Below the pieces are notes generated by a model, which ran no database searches, had not been told where the DNA came from, and saw only the letters and a program-made list of their open reading frames with translations. This document shows, one piece after another, positions 16,832 to 24,595 of a DNA stretch of 64,000 bases. Each line of letters opens with the position of its first letter. Positions within the stretch are counted from its first letter, which is position 1. Made by a program: the position numbers and the translations under genes. This DNA comes from Chitinophaga caeni (lineage in GTDB: Bacteria > Bacteroidota > Bacteroidia > Chitinophagales > Chitinophagaceae). The stretch is taken from contig NZ_CP023777.1 of NCBI RefSeq assembly GCF_002557795.1, positions 4,721,001-4,785,000 on the forward strand, read 5' to 3'.

Positions 16832-17860
16832 ATGAGAAGGAAACATTGGTTGGCATTTACAGCGATCATCTTGTTCATCGGCTGTTCCAAGAAAACGGTA
16901 GAGGTATTGACTAGTTTTGAAAAGCCTCAAAACTTTCCGACACCGACTTACCATTTCGAGACGAATGAAATCAGTACTGCCAAGTTTGAATTGGGTCGTA
17001 AATTATTTTACGAACCGAGGCTTTCCCGCGACAATACCATTAGTTGCGGAAGCTGCCATATTCAAACGTCCGGCTTCACGCAACACGGGCACGATGTCAG
17101 TCATGGCATCGATGATAAATTGGGGAGTAGAAACTCCCCTCCCATTATGAATTTAGCTTGGCGAAATAGCTTCTTCTGGGATGGCGGTGTTTTCGATCTC
17201 GACTTGCAACCTATTGCGCCGATCACCAATCCAGTCGAGATGGATGAAACGATCGACAATGTATTAAACAAGCTGCGAGAACATCCGCAGTACCCTGCCT
17301 TATTCAAGAGGGCTTTCGGCACACCGGAGATTACCAATGACAGGATGATGAAAGCTTTATCGCAATTCATGGTGATGCTCGTAAGCGCTGATTCAAAGTA
17401 TGATCATGTAATGCGGAAAGAACAGGGAGCAGCTTTTACAGCCGAGGAAGAAAAGGGTTACTTATTATTTCAACAGAATTGTAGCAGTTGTCATAAGGAA
17501 CCTTTATTCACGGACGAATCTTTCAGGAATAATGGTATCGGTACCGGTTACAATAATGACAAAGGCCGGTATCTCGTTACATTGAACGAGGCAGATGCAT
17601 ACAAGTTTAAAGTACCCAGCTTAAGGAACCTGAAATACACCGCGCCATATATGCACGATGGACGATTCATCACCCTGGAAGCCGTGTTGGAACATTATGC
17701 CGATAATGTCCAGGATACACCGAACCTGGACCCCTTATTACAAAAAGATGGCCGGTTAGGCTTACATCTGGACAAGGAGGAACAACTATCCATCTTGGCC
17801 TTCTTAAATACACTGAACGATGAGACCTTTATTAACGACAAAAGATTTTCTGAACAATAA
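16832..17860 (+). CDS. Di-haem cytochrome c peroxidase / MbnH-MauG-like enzyme
   Basis: 342 residues, a lipoprotein by its signal (LAFTAIILFIGC). Two c-type haem sites are seen, CGSCH near residue 72 and CSSCH near residue 213, in the arrangement of MauG/bacterial cytochrome c peroxidase. Other family features are LGRKLFYEPRLSRDNT, SRNSPPIMNLAWRNSFFWDGG, NPVEMDETI and a C-terminal KVPSLRNLKYTAPYMHDGR with its Met. Either it reduces peroxide or, given the MbnP gene 6 bp upstream, it oxidises a Trp of MbnP as MbnH does. The context favours the second but the sequence cannot decide. Needs haem lyase and electron donors encoded elsewhere. Confidence 0.9.
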   Translation: MRRKHWLAFTAIILFIGCSKKTVEVLTSFEKPQNFPTPTYHFETNEISTAKFELGRKLFYEPRLSRDNTISCGSCHIQTSGFTQHGHDVSHGIDDKLGSRNSPPIMNLAWRNSFFWDGGVFDLDLQPIAPITNPVEMDETIDNVLNKLREHPQYPALFKRAFGTPEITNDRMMKALSQFMVMLVSADSKYDHVMRKEQGAAFTAEEEKGYLLFQQNCSSCHKEPLFTDESFRNNGIGTGYNNDKGRYLVTLNEADAYKFKVPSLRNLKYTAPYMHDGRFITLEAVLEHYADNVQDTPNLDPLLQKDGRLGLHLDKEEQLSILAFLNTLNDETFINDKRFSEQ

Positions 17861-17872
17861 TCCATTGGCGAT

Positions 17873-18532
17873 ATGAGACAATTAACATGTATTCTAATAA
17901 TAGGTTCTATCGGCATCTTGTCTGCCTGTCAAACATCCACTAAAAATACGAGCGCTAAAGATAGCAGCGTGCAACAACCGGATCATGCCGGGCATATGAT
18001 GCATGAAGCAACGGATGCAGATGATTATATTTCAATGGTCAACAGCGGCAGCATACCGGAAGACACGATGAAAGGCAGTCCAAAGCGTGTGGCGATGGCC
18101 ACTGTTGGCGGCACCCATGTTCATATAACTTACAGCGCACCGGGTGTTAAAAACCGCGTTATTTGGGGCGGATTGGTTCCCTATGGCCAAGTTTGGGCAA
18201 GTGGCGCACACATGGCAACTAATATCCAGGTAAATCATCCTGTAAAAATAGGCGACCGGAAAGTGGAACCGGGTACATATGCATTGTTTACCATACCAGG
18301 GAAAACAAGCTGGCAGGTAATGCTCAATACAGATGCCCAACAGCATCTTGCCGACAACTATGATTCCACTAAAAATGTAGCCCGAATAACTTTACAGCCG
18401 ATTTGGGAGGAAGAAAGTTTACCGAGGCTAACATACAAAGTAGAAAAAGTGAATCAACAAGAAGGAAAGATCGTATTGAGATGGGAACGCTTACGCTTGG
18501 AAATTCCCTTTACATCCATGGCTAATAAATAG
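17873..18532 (+). CDS. DUF2911 lipoprotein
   Basis: 219 residues with lipobox LSAC. A His/Met-rich linker (PDHAGHMMHEATDADD) could bind copper. The DUF2911 domain follows: VHITYSAPGVKNRVIWGGLVPYGQVWASGAHMATNI, VEPGTYALFTIPG, WQVMLN and a final VLRWERLRLEIPF. DUF2911 proteins are secreted, of unknown role. It lies 12 bp after the di-haem gene and touches the next gene (stop 18532, next ATG 18533), so it is firmly part of the operon. The metal-binding idea for the linker is mine. Confidence 0.88.
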   Translation: MRQLTCILIIGSIGILSACQTSTKNTSAKDSSVQQPDHAGHMMHEATDADDYISMVNSGSIPEDTMKGSPKRVAMATVGGTHVHITYSAPGVKNRVIWGGLVPYGQVWASGAHMATNIQVNHPVKIGDRKVEPGTYALFTIPGKTSWQVMLNTDAQQHLADNYDSTKNVARITLQPIWEEESLPRLTYKVEKVNQQEGKIVLRWERLRLEIPFTSMANK

Positions 18533-19456
18533 ATGATGATGAAAAAAATATTCATATTAATGATAATGCTCTGTGCAAGTGCAACAACCTTCGCTTGCGA
18601 CATTTGCGGCTGCGGCGTCGGTAGTTACTACATCGGCATTTTACCGGAATTTAATAAAAAGATTTTCGGGCTGAGATACCGTTACAATACGCTTACTACG
18701 CATATTGGCGCCGGCGGACAAACCTCTTACCTCACGACCGATGAAACTTACCGTACACTTGAATTATGGGGAGGTTGGACGATCGGGAAAAGGTTCCGTA
18801 TCATGGGAACCCTACCTGTAAATTTTAATGAAAAGTTCAATCAAGGAATAACGACGCACAAAAATGGTTTGGGCGATATGAACCTGCAAGCTTATTACCA
18901 ATTATTAGATAACAGGGCAAGTGCCGGGCAAAAGTTGATCGTACAATCTCTTTGGCTCGGCGCCGGTATTAAAGCGCCGACAGGTAAGTACGATTCGGAA
19001 GAAAAAAGTCCATCGCAACAATCCGCCAACATTTTTCAACTGGGAACGGGAAGCGTAGATTTCACGTTCAACGCGATGTACGACCTGCGCATACAAGATG
19101 CCGGAATCAATTTTGCGGCGAGCTATAAACTGAATACAGAAAACAAAGAACATTATCAATACGGAAACAAGGTAAGCCTGAATGCGCAGGCATATTACAA
19201 ATTCCGCGTAAAAAATAAAGTTACTATCGCACCCAATATCGGTGCGTTGTACGAATCTGCACAGAAAGATAAAGACGACGGTTTTACCAACGATATATCA
19301 GGTGGTAACATCGCTATGGGTACAGCAGGTGTAGAAGTTAGCTTTAACAAGTTCTCGGTAGGCGGCAATTTCCAAACGCCATTGCACCAAGATTTGGCCG
19401 GGGGATTTGTACAGGCACATAATAGGGCCATGGTGCATGTTTCAATATTGTTGTAA
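18533..19456 (+). CDS. Outer-membrane beta-barrel protein with N-terminal CDICGCG motif
   Basis: 307 residues. The first three codons are all ATG, so the start may be 18533, 18536 or 18539 (MKKIFILMIM). A signal peptide ending near TTFA is followed directly by CDICGCGVGSYYIG, a Cys cluster at the mature N-terminus that may bind metal. The rest alternates polar and aromatic residues as in a transporter-type barrel (LRYRYNTLTT, ELWGGWTIGKRFRIMGTLPV, WLGAGIKAPTGKY) and ends in VHVSILL. Starting right at the DUF2911 stop, it is co-translated. MITE copy C inserted exactly at its stop codon: the target duplication TAATTTTAT begins with the TAA. Confidence 0.85.
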   Translation: MMMKKIFILMIMLCASATTFACDICGCGVGSYYIGILPEFNKKIFGLRYRYNTLTTHIGAGGQTSYLTTDETYRTLELWGGWTIGKRFRIMGTLPVNFNEKFNQGITTHKNGLGDMNLQAYYQLLDNRASAGQKLIVQSLWLGAGIKAPTGKYDSEEKSPSQQSANIFQLGTGSVDFTFNAMYDLRIQDAGINFAASYKLNTENKEHYQYGNKVSLNAQAYYKFRVKNKVTIAPNIGALYESAQKDKDDGFTNDISGGNIAMGTAGVEVSFNKFSVGGNFQTPLHQDLAGGFVQAHNRAMVHVSILL

Positions 19457-19462
19457 TTTTAT

Positions 19463-19757
19463 CATTGTTATCCGACTAAAAATGCTTTAAAGGTACTTGA
19501 ATTCCTTACCTGTTCAAGGATATAAGCGAAGGATGATACATTCACCCCCTGCCAAGAGAGCCGTGGAACTTCGCACCGCTGATAGCGAAGGGTAGCTTGG
19601 CCATACAGTAGTAGAAAGGCCCGATCGAGCGATCAAATTGCTGGCCGTAATGGCCAATTTGTGCCCTTTTTTGGGCAAGCAAAAAAGTACAAGAAACGAG
19701 CAGATGATCATTGAATCGAACTATTGAGGGATCAAAAAATTTAGTCGGACAATAATG
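19463..19757 (-). mobile_element. MITE-like element copy C (295 bp)
   Basis: Reverse copy. Ends CATTGTTATCCGACTAAA and TTTAGTCGGACAATAATG. A perfect 9-bp target duplication TAATTTTAT (19454-19462 and 19758-19766) includes the stop codon of the barrel gene. It is the shortest copy, lacking the ACTCCCCGGTTAAA part next to the right end seen in copies D and E. It separates the barrel gene from SCO1, which otherwise would belong to the same operon. The 65-codon open frame inside (19514-19711, minus) is not a gene. Confidence 0.93.
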
Positions 19758-19782
19758 TAATTTTATTTTATAAACTTAGGAA

Positions 19783-20412
19783 ATGCGTTTATCAAAAGTT
19801 ATCATCATCGGTTTTACAGTTGCCACTTTATTGGTCATCTTGTACATGGGATATTCTTTCTTCGGCAAAACGCCGGAGCTGCCGTATGTCGGGGAACCCG
19901 GTCACACGGTAGGACAATTCTCGTTCCAAGACCAATCCGGCCGAACAATTACGGAAAAAAATCTGGATGGCAAGGTGGCAGTAGTAGAGTATTTCTTTAC
20001 AACATGCCCCGGAATTTGTAAAGTGATGAACAAAAACCTGTATGATGTTTATAAAGCGTATGGAAAAGATCCTAAGTTTATCATGCTGTCGCATACCGTT
20101 GATCCGGAAATGGACTCCGTACCTGTTTTAGCCGCCTACGCCGAAAAGATGAACGTAGATAATTCGTCCAACTGGCATTTCCTTACGGGGAATAAATATG
20201 ATTTGTATAAAGCTGCGAGGACAGACTATTTACTTGCCGTTGAAGAGGCAGATGTAAAAACAGGTTCCGAGAATGATTTTATCCATACGCAGTACGTTGC
20301 ATTACTGGATAACAACAGGAGGATCAGGGGTTTTTACGATGCCACGGACAAGCAAAGCATCCAGAAGTTGATGCGGGATATTAAAACGCTGGAAAGTTCA
20401 ATTGATAACTAA
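19783..20412 (+). CDS. SCO1/SenC-family copper chaperone or thiol-disulfide protein
   Basis: 209 residues with an N-terminal membrane anchor (VIIIGFTVATLLVILYMGY). The thioredoxin-like SCO fold carries VAVVEYFFTTCPGICKVMN, in which the CPGIC pair is the copper/redox site. The distal His in NDFIHTQYVALLD completes the usual Cys-Cys-His ligand set, and HTVDPEMDS is also typical. SCO proteins deliver copper to the CuA site of cytochrome oxidase. It follows the MbnP/MbnH/DUF2911/barrel genes after MITE copy C, and MITE copy D lies 20 bp after its stop, so it is boxed between two copies of the element. Confidence 0.93.
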   Translation: MRLSKVIIIGFTVATLLVILYMGYSFFGKTPELPYVGEPGHTVGQFSFQDQSGRTITEKNLDGKVAVVEYFFTTCPGICKVMNKNLYDVYKAYGKDPKFIMLSHTVDPEMDSVPVLAAYAEKMNVDNSSNWHFLTGNKYDLYKAARTDYLLAVEEADVKTGSENDFIHTQYVALLDNNRRIRGFYDATDKQSIQKLMRDIKTLESSIDN

Positions 20413-20432
20413 ACATTACGATATATTTATTT

Positions 20433-20766
20433 CATTGTTGTCCGAGTAAAAATGTTTTCAAGGTACTTGAATTCCTTAGCTGGTCAAGGATATAAGCGAA
20501 GGATGATACATTCAAAATCCGGGTTACCCCCAGCCAAGAGAACCGTGGAAACTTCGCACCGTTGATAGCGAAGGGAAGCTTGGCCATACAGTAGTAGAAA
20601 GGCCGGATCGAGCGATCAAATTGGCGGCCGTAATGGCCAATTTGTGCCCTTTTTTCGTGCTTTTTTGGGTAAACAAAAAAGTACAAGAAACGAGCAGATG
20701 AACATTGAATCGAACTATTGAGGGATCAAAAGTACTCCCCGGTTAAAATTTAGTCGGACAATAATG
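20433..20766 (-). mobile_element. MITE-like element copy D (334 bp)
   Basis: Reverse copy. Ends CATTGTTGTCCGAGTAAA and TTTAGTCGGACAATAATG. A perfect 9-bp target duplication TATTTATTT lies at 20424-20432 and 20767-20775. It is the longest copy, with an extra insertion in the A/T-tract hairpin region. It lies between SCO1 and the DoxX terminator. Confidence 0.93.
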
Positions 20767-20777
20767 TATTTATTTAA

Positions 20778-20815
20778 ATGAAATAGCCCGTAGCAAATTT
20801 TACGGGCTATTTCAT
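20778..20815 (-). terminator. Intrinsic terminator of the DoxX gene, possibly bidirectional
   Basis: Perfect 15-bp stem ATGAAATAGCCCGTA/TACGGGCTATTTCAT with an 8-nt loop, 7 bp after the DoxX stop on the minus strand. It may also stop transcripts coming from SCO1 across MITE copy D. Confidence 0.8.
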
Positions 20816-20822
20816 CGAGTAA

Positions 20823-21203
20823 TTATTTTTGTAGCATAGGCATATACTTATGCCTGTTTTCGTAAATCACCCAAATATTCACGATAAATAAGGCTAATGC
20901 CATCGGCAAACCCGATGGAGCATTAACAGTATGCGTTAATAATACTCCTACCATGACCGGGAGGATCACGATAGCGCCCAAAGCTCGGAACTTATTCGTG
21001 ATAAAAAGTATGCCGCCAACAATTTCGATTACGCCAACTAATGGAATCAGCCAGCCGATTTCCATGTAAGCAGACATTATTTTAAGTAAACTTTCAGGCA
21101 AATCGTCCGGTACAGGCATGTAATTAAAAAACTTGTTCAGTCCAGAGTTGATGTAGATCAGGCCAAATAGTAAGCTTACTACAAATAGGATTTTCTGTTT
21201 CAT
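20823..21203 (-). CDS. DoxX-family membrane protein
   Basis: 126 residues with four predicted membrane helices: KILFVVSLLFGLIYINSG, the IGWLIPLVGVIEIVGGILFI pair, AIVILPVMVGVLL and LPMALALFIVNIWVIY. The sequence GLNKFF after helix 1 and EIVGG in helix 2 are typical of DoxX/MauE-like proteins. The family is linked to quinone or thiol redox chemistry. The exact partner is unknown here. It is divergent from the thioredoxin-ApbE cluster, sharing a 437-bp spacer, so a joint role in redox maturation is possible. Confidence 0.85.
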   Translation of the reverse strand: MKQKILFVVSLLFGLIYINSGLNKFFNYMPVPDDLPESLLKIMSAYMEIGWLIPLVGVIEIVGGILFITNKFRALGAIVILPVMVGVLLTHTVNAPSGLPMALALFIVNIWVIYENRHKYMPMLQK

Positions 21204-21640
21204 GATAGTGGATTTGGAAATTTTATAAACTGTTCAGAGAAAATATCATTCTGAATGAGATACGAAGCGTAGATGATATGGTAATCGATTAATAAAACCC
21301 GTGTTTCACAATCATTAGAAATTAAATATAAGTAATTTTAAATTAGATTTTAACATTTTATATATAATTGATTATCAGCTATTTAATAAATCAAGGTACG
21401 CTCTTGTCCATTGGCTTCTAAAAATTCAGAATCTGTTCAGATTTTGCCGCTAGCTTCGTTTTCGAAATCTATTCATCCAAACCGGTCTATGATATAATTC
21501 TACTTGTCAATTTTTTGGGATAAAGGGATATAAATCTCCACTTGAATCACATAAATATTATTGTAAAATTTGAATACAGCGTTAAAACCGGCTTCATTTT
21601 CCGGACGATACTGTTATAGGCTTATATCAAAATTAATCGT
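21204..21640. other. Divergent intergenic region between DoxX and thioredoxin genes
   Basis: 437 bp, AT-rich, no convincing gene. It contains a perfect 14-bp inverted repeat AATCTGTTCAGATT at 21430-21443, overlapped by a direct repeat of TTCAGA, which could be an operator. A clear -33/-7 pair was not found for either gene. Confidence 0.4.
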
Positions 21641-22078
21641 ATGAAATGGATGTTAGCGACGGCACTCCTATATTTATTGCCTAATACCGCATGGCTGGGA
21701 AATATCCAGGAAGCCAAAACAACTGCAACAAAAGAACACAAATTAATCCTGTTAAACTTTTCCGGTTCCGATTGGTGCGGGCCTTGCATAAGGCTTACCA
21801 AGGATGTTTTTGAGTCCGAAAACTTTTCAAATTATGCAAAGGATAACCTGGTATTGGTGCGGGCCGATTTTCCCAGGCAAAAGAAGCACCGGTTGGATAA
21901 AGAACAGGTGAAAAGAAATGAACAAATGGCCGATCAATATAATCCCAACGGGATATTTCCTTACACACTTCTATTGGATGAAAACGGGAAAATCCTGAAA
22001 TCATGGGAAGGTAACCCGGGCCTCGATGCCGATGAAATGATTGCGGCCATAAAATCTGTGAAGGATGGAGACCAGTAG
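21641..22078 (+). CDS. Thioredoxin-family protein (secreted)
   Basis: 145 residues. A short signal sequence (MKWMLATALLYLLPNTAW) is followed by a thioredoxin_7-like domain: KLILLNFSGSDWCGPCIRL with the active-site WCGPC, then ENLVLVRADF-type strand and FPYTLLLDENGKILKSWEG with the cis-Pro. A thiol-disulfide reductase or oxidase outside the cytoplasm is the expected role. Its last 14 bp overlap the start of the ApbE gene, so it is translationally coupled to the flavinyltransferase. The same gene order (thioredoxin, ApbE, DUF4266, DUF3570) is found in other Bacteroidota and Proteobacteria as far as I recall. Confidence 0.88.
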   Translation: MKWMLATALLYLLPNTAWLGNIQEAKTTATKEHKLILLNFSGSDWCGPCIRLTKDVFESENFSNYAKDNLVLVRADFPRQKKHRLDKEQVKRNEQMADQYNPNGIFPYTLLLDENGKILKSWEGNPGLDADEMIAAIKSVKDGDQ

Positions 22079-23018
22079 TAAAATTAGCTTACAAGCGTAT
22101 TCGAAGGTTACGAAATTGATGGGAAACAGGTTTGAATTTACAGTTGTAAGCGGGAACGCTGAATGGGCTGAATCCCTTATTCATGAAGCGATTGCAGAAG
22201 TGCAAAGGATAGAACAATTGTTCACAACATTCAACGAGGCTAGCCAGGTAAATGCAATCAACAAGAATGCGGGTTCGCAACCTGTAAAGGTTGATCGTGA
22301 AGTGATTGAATTAATTCAGCGTTCTCTTAAAATCTCTGAAATTACCCAAGGCGCCTTCGACATTACTTATGGCGGCATCGACAAAAGTTTGTGGAATTTC
22401 GATACCACGATGACTTCCCTACCCGATCCTCAAACCGCCAAAGCCGCGGTGCGGTTAATCAATTACAAAAATGTTCTGATCGATGAAAAAGCGTCTACCG
22501 TATTCCTGAAATATAAAGGTATGCGCATCGGTTTTGGTGGAATCGGTAAAGGGTACGCTGCCGACAGGGCGAAAAAACTCCTGCAATCGAAAGGCGTAGA
22601 AAGCGGTATTGTAAACGCGGCGGGGGATTTGACCACCTGGGGAAATAGACCCGATGGTCAGCCATGGACCATCGGCATCGCGGATCCGAACCAGGTTAGA
22701 AAAGCCCTTTCTACTTTACAGATCAGCAACATGGCAGTTGCCACATCGGGGAATTATGAAAAATTTGCCATCATCGATGGTAGAAAATACTCGCACACGA
22801 TAGATCCAACTACCGGGCTCCCGGTATCCGGGATAAAAAGCGTAACCATCATCTGCCCCAGTGCAGAGCTGGCGGATGCCATGGCTACGCCTGTAATGGT
22901 GATGGGTATAAGGGTTGGATTAGATCTAATCAATCAATTAAACATGGTTGGATGCATCATTATCGATGATCAAGACCGGATGTATTGTTCTGATAACATA
23001 AAAATTAGCAAACCATGA
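22065..23018 (+). CDS. ApbE-family FAD:protein FMN transferase
   Basis: 317 residues. ApbE hallmarks are EAIAEVQRIEQLFTTFNEAS, FDITYGG, IGFGGIGKGYAADRAKKLL, VNAAGDLTTWG, SHTIDPTTGLPV and ELADAMATPVMVMG. The enzyme moves FMN from FAD to a Thr/Ser of a target protein, using Mg. There is no visible signal peptide, unlike many periplasmic ApbE lipoproteins. Either it acts in the cytoplasm or its export signal is missing. It overlaps the thioredoxin gene by 14 bp and DUF4266 by 4 bp, and no known flavoprotein substrate such as NqrC or RnfG is nearby, making the neighbours candidate substrates. Confidence 0.92.
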   Translation: METSSKISLQAYSKVTKLMGNRFEFTVVSGNAEWAESLIHEAIAEVQRIEQLFTTFNEASQVNAINKNAGSQPVKVDREVIELIQRSLKISEITQGAFDITYGGIDKSLWNFDTTMTSLPDPQTAKAAVRLINYKNVLIDEKASTVFLKYKGMRIGFGGIGKGYAADRAKKLLQSKGVESGIVNAAGDLTTWGNRPDGQPWTIGIADPNQVRKALSTLQISNMAVATSGNYEKFAIIDGRKYSHTIDPTTGLPVSGIKSVTIICPSAELADAMATPVMVMGIRVGLDLINQLNMVGCIIIDDQDRMYCSDNIKISKP

Positions 23019-23239
23019 AAAGGCTCAAGGTAGGAATCTCATGCCTGGCAATGATGGGGCTCATCGGTTTTAGCGCCTGCGCTACCGTAAAACCTTACCA
23101 GAAGAACAGGATCAACGATGCGGAAATGGAATTATCCGCCAGGAAAACACAAAGGTTCGAACAGAACTTCCAATTGTACCGGGAAGGCGGATCAGGGGCC
23201 AACGGTGGTAAAAGTGGCGGGGGCTGCGGTTGTAATTAA
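23015..23239 (+). CDS. DUF4266 small lipoprotein with Gly-rich Cys tail
   Basis: 74 residues, a lipoprotein (MMGLIGFSAC). The conserved DUF4266 core KPYQKNRINDAEMELSARK is followed by a Gly-rich C-terminus ending GGGCGCN, with paired Cys at the extreme end. The GGSGANGG stretch resembles the ApbE acceptor consensus (D-x-x-S/T-G-A-T/S) except that Asn stands where the flavinylated residue should be. The start overlaps the ApbE stop (ATGA). Function unknown. It could be an electron carrier or a modified peptide made by ApbE and the thioredoxin, which is my inference from operon structure. Confidence 0.85.
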   Translation: MKRLKVGISCLAMMGLIGFSACATVKPYQKNRINDAEMELSARKTQRFEQNFQLYREGGSGANGGKSGGGCGCN

Positions 23240-23256
23240 GTTAAACAGATGAGCAT

Positions 23257-24471
23257 ATGAAGAAGATTCAATTTGGTATCCTGGCCATGTACTTTGCAAT
23301 GTTGGCCACAGGAACGAAAGCGCAGCAAGCGCCTGCTACCGATTCATCGCATTACAAGATCAAGAAATTAACATTAGATGAGATCAATATCGTGTCGGGA
23401 TATTATCACCAAGATGGCAATAATTCGGCCGTAACGGGCGGCATCGGAACGGAAAAACTCACCGACTTTGCTAATACTTTCGATGTACAGGTGTCGAAAG
23501 TGAATAAAAATGATCATAAACATACCTTCTTATTAGAATTGGGGATCGATCATTACACTTCCGCTTCATCGGATAAAATCGATCCTAATACGATTTCCTC
23601 CGCATCCAGCGCAGATACTCGTATTTATCCTTCTTTAACTTGGACGAATACCGATAACAAAACCGGCAATTCCTTCGGTGCATCACTGTACTATTCATCA
23701 GAATATGATTATCAATCCATCGGCGCCGGCTTAAGCTTAAGCAGGATTTCCAAGGATCAAAACCGGCAGTTCGACGTTCATTTGCAAGCATTCCTGGATC
23801 ACTGGACAGTAATATTACCTTACGAGTTAAGGCCTTCCAAACCGGGAAGTTACGAACCAGTAAAAAGCGCCGGTACGGAGCCACGCAATTCGTTTAGCGC
23901 TTCTTTTGCCTTGTCGCAAGTCATCAATACCAGGTTGCAGGCCATGGTTATCGTGGAACCGTCTTACCAACACGGTTTATTGGCAACACGCTATCAAAGG
24001 AATTATTTTACCGATGGCAGCGTGCTGCCGGAAAACTTACCCGGCAACCGTTATAAATTACCGATCGGTTTGCGGCTCAATTATTTTCTGGACGACCATT
24101 TCATTATCCGGACTTTCTACCGTTTCTATATGGATGATTGGGGTGTGAGGGCACATACGGCGGAAATTGAAGTGCCGATTAAATTTACCTCGTTCGTGTC
24201 GCTAAGTCCGTTCTACCGCTATAATACCCAGCAGGGAACCCGGTATTTTGCGCCCTATGGGCAGCATGCACCCGGTACGGAGTTTTTCACCAGCGATTAT
24301 GACCTGGCCACGCAGCATAGTTCATTCGTAGGCACCGGGCTTCGCTTGGCGCCACCGAGGGGCGTATTTCATTGGCAGCGGTTTAACCAGTTGGAATTGA
24401 GATACGGTCATTACATGCGATCTACTGGCCTTAACAGTAATATCTTGACACTCGGAATGAAATTTAAATAA
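23257..24471 (+). CDS. DUF3570 outer-membrane barrel protein
   Basis: 404 residues with a signal peptide ending near TKAQQ. The sequence has alternating beta strands with many aromatics (FGASLYYSSEYDYQSIGAGL, LRLNYFLDDHFIIRTFYRFY) and a C-terminal strand SNILTLGMKFK, as expected for a porin-like barrel. DUF3570 members regularly stand with DUF4266 and ApbE. It lies 17 bp after DUF4266 and completes a four-gene operon. A possible function is an outer-membrane conduit or anchor for the DUF4266 lipoprotein, but no experimental role is known to me. Confidence 0.85.
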   Translation: MKKIQFGILAMYFAMLATGTKAQQAPATDSSHYKIKKLTLDEINIVSGYYHQDGNNSAVTGGIGTEKLTDFANTFDVQVSKVNKNDHKHTFLLELGIDHYTSASSDKIDPNTISSASSADTRIYPSLTWTNTDNKTGNSFGASLYYSSEYDYQSIGAGLSLSRISKDQNRQFDVHLQAFLDHWTVILPYELRPSKPGSYEPVKSAGTEPRNSFSASFALSQVINTRLQAMVIVEPSYQHGLLATRYQRNYFTDGSVLPENLPGNRYKLPIGLRLNYFLDDHFIIRTFYRFYMDDWGVRAHTAEIEVPIKFTSFVSLSPFYRYNTQQGTRYFAPYGQHAPGTEFFTSDYDLATQHSSFVGTGLRLAPPRGVFHWQRFNQLELRYGHYMRSTGLNSNILTLGMKFK

Positions 24472-24534
24472 GTTTAAGAGAGAAATAGAATGGCGGAATA
24501 TTTCTCGTATTAACCTACAACTGGAATGGAAGTG

Positions 24535-24564
24535 CCGAAAATATTGTATTATCAATATTCTCGG
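24535..24564 (+). terminator. Imperfect hairpin after the DUF3570 operon
   Basis: CCGAAAATATTG pairs with CAATATTCTCGG (one mismatch) around a 6-nt loop, about 65 bp after the DUF3570 stop. No strong T-tract follows, so this is a moderate call. It sits before the convergent MutS-like gene end at 24596. Confidence 0.4.
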
Positions 24565-24595
24565 CCTCCATTTCTTATGTTGGGTTTTCTACTCC

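Noticed and set aside
20432..20686. 84-codon ORF on the minus strand inside copy D and a 61-codon ORF at 58989-59174 in copy F
   Set aside because: Both lie within repeat DNA, use frames that are not kept in other copies and show no protein-like features.
21204..21640. Riboswitch or small RNA in the long DoxX-thioredoxin spacer
   Set aside because: Only a 14-bp inverted repeat was found. No known riboswitch core or terminator-linked structure is visible.
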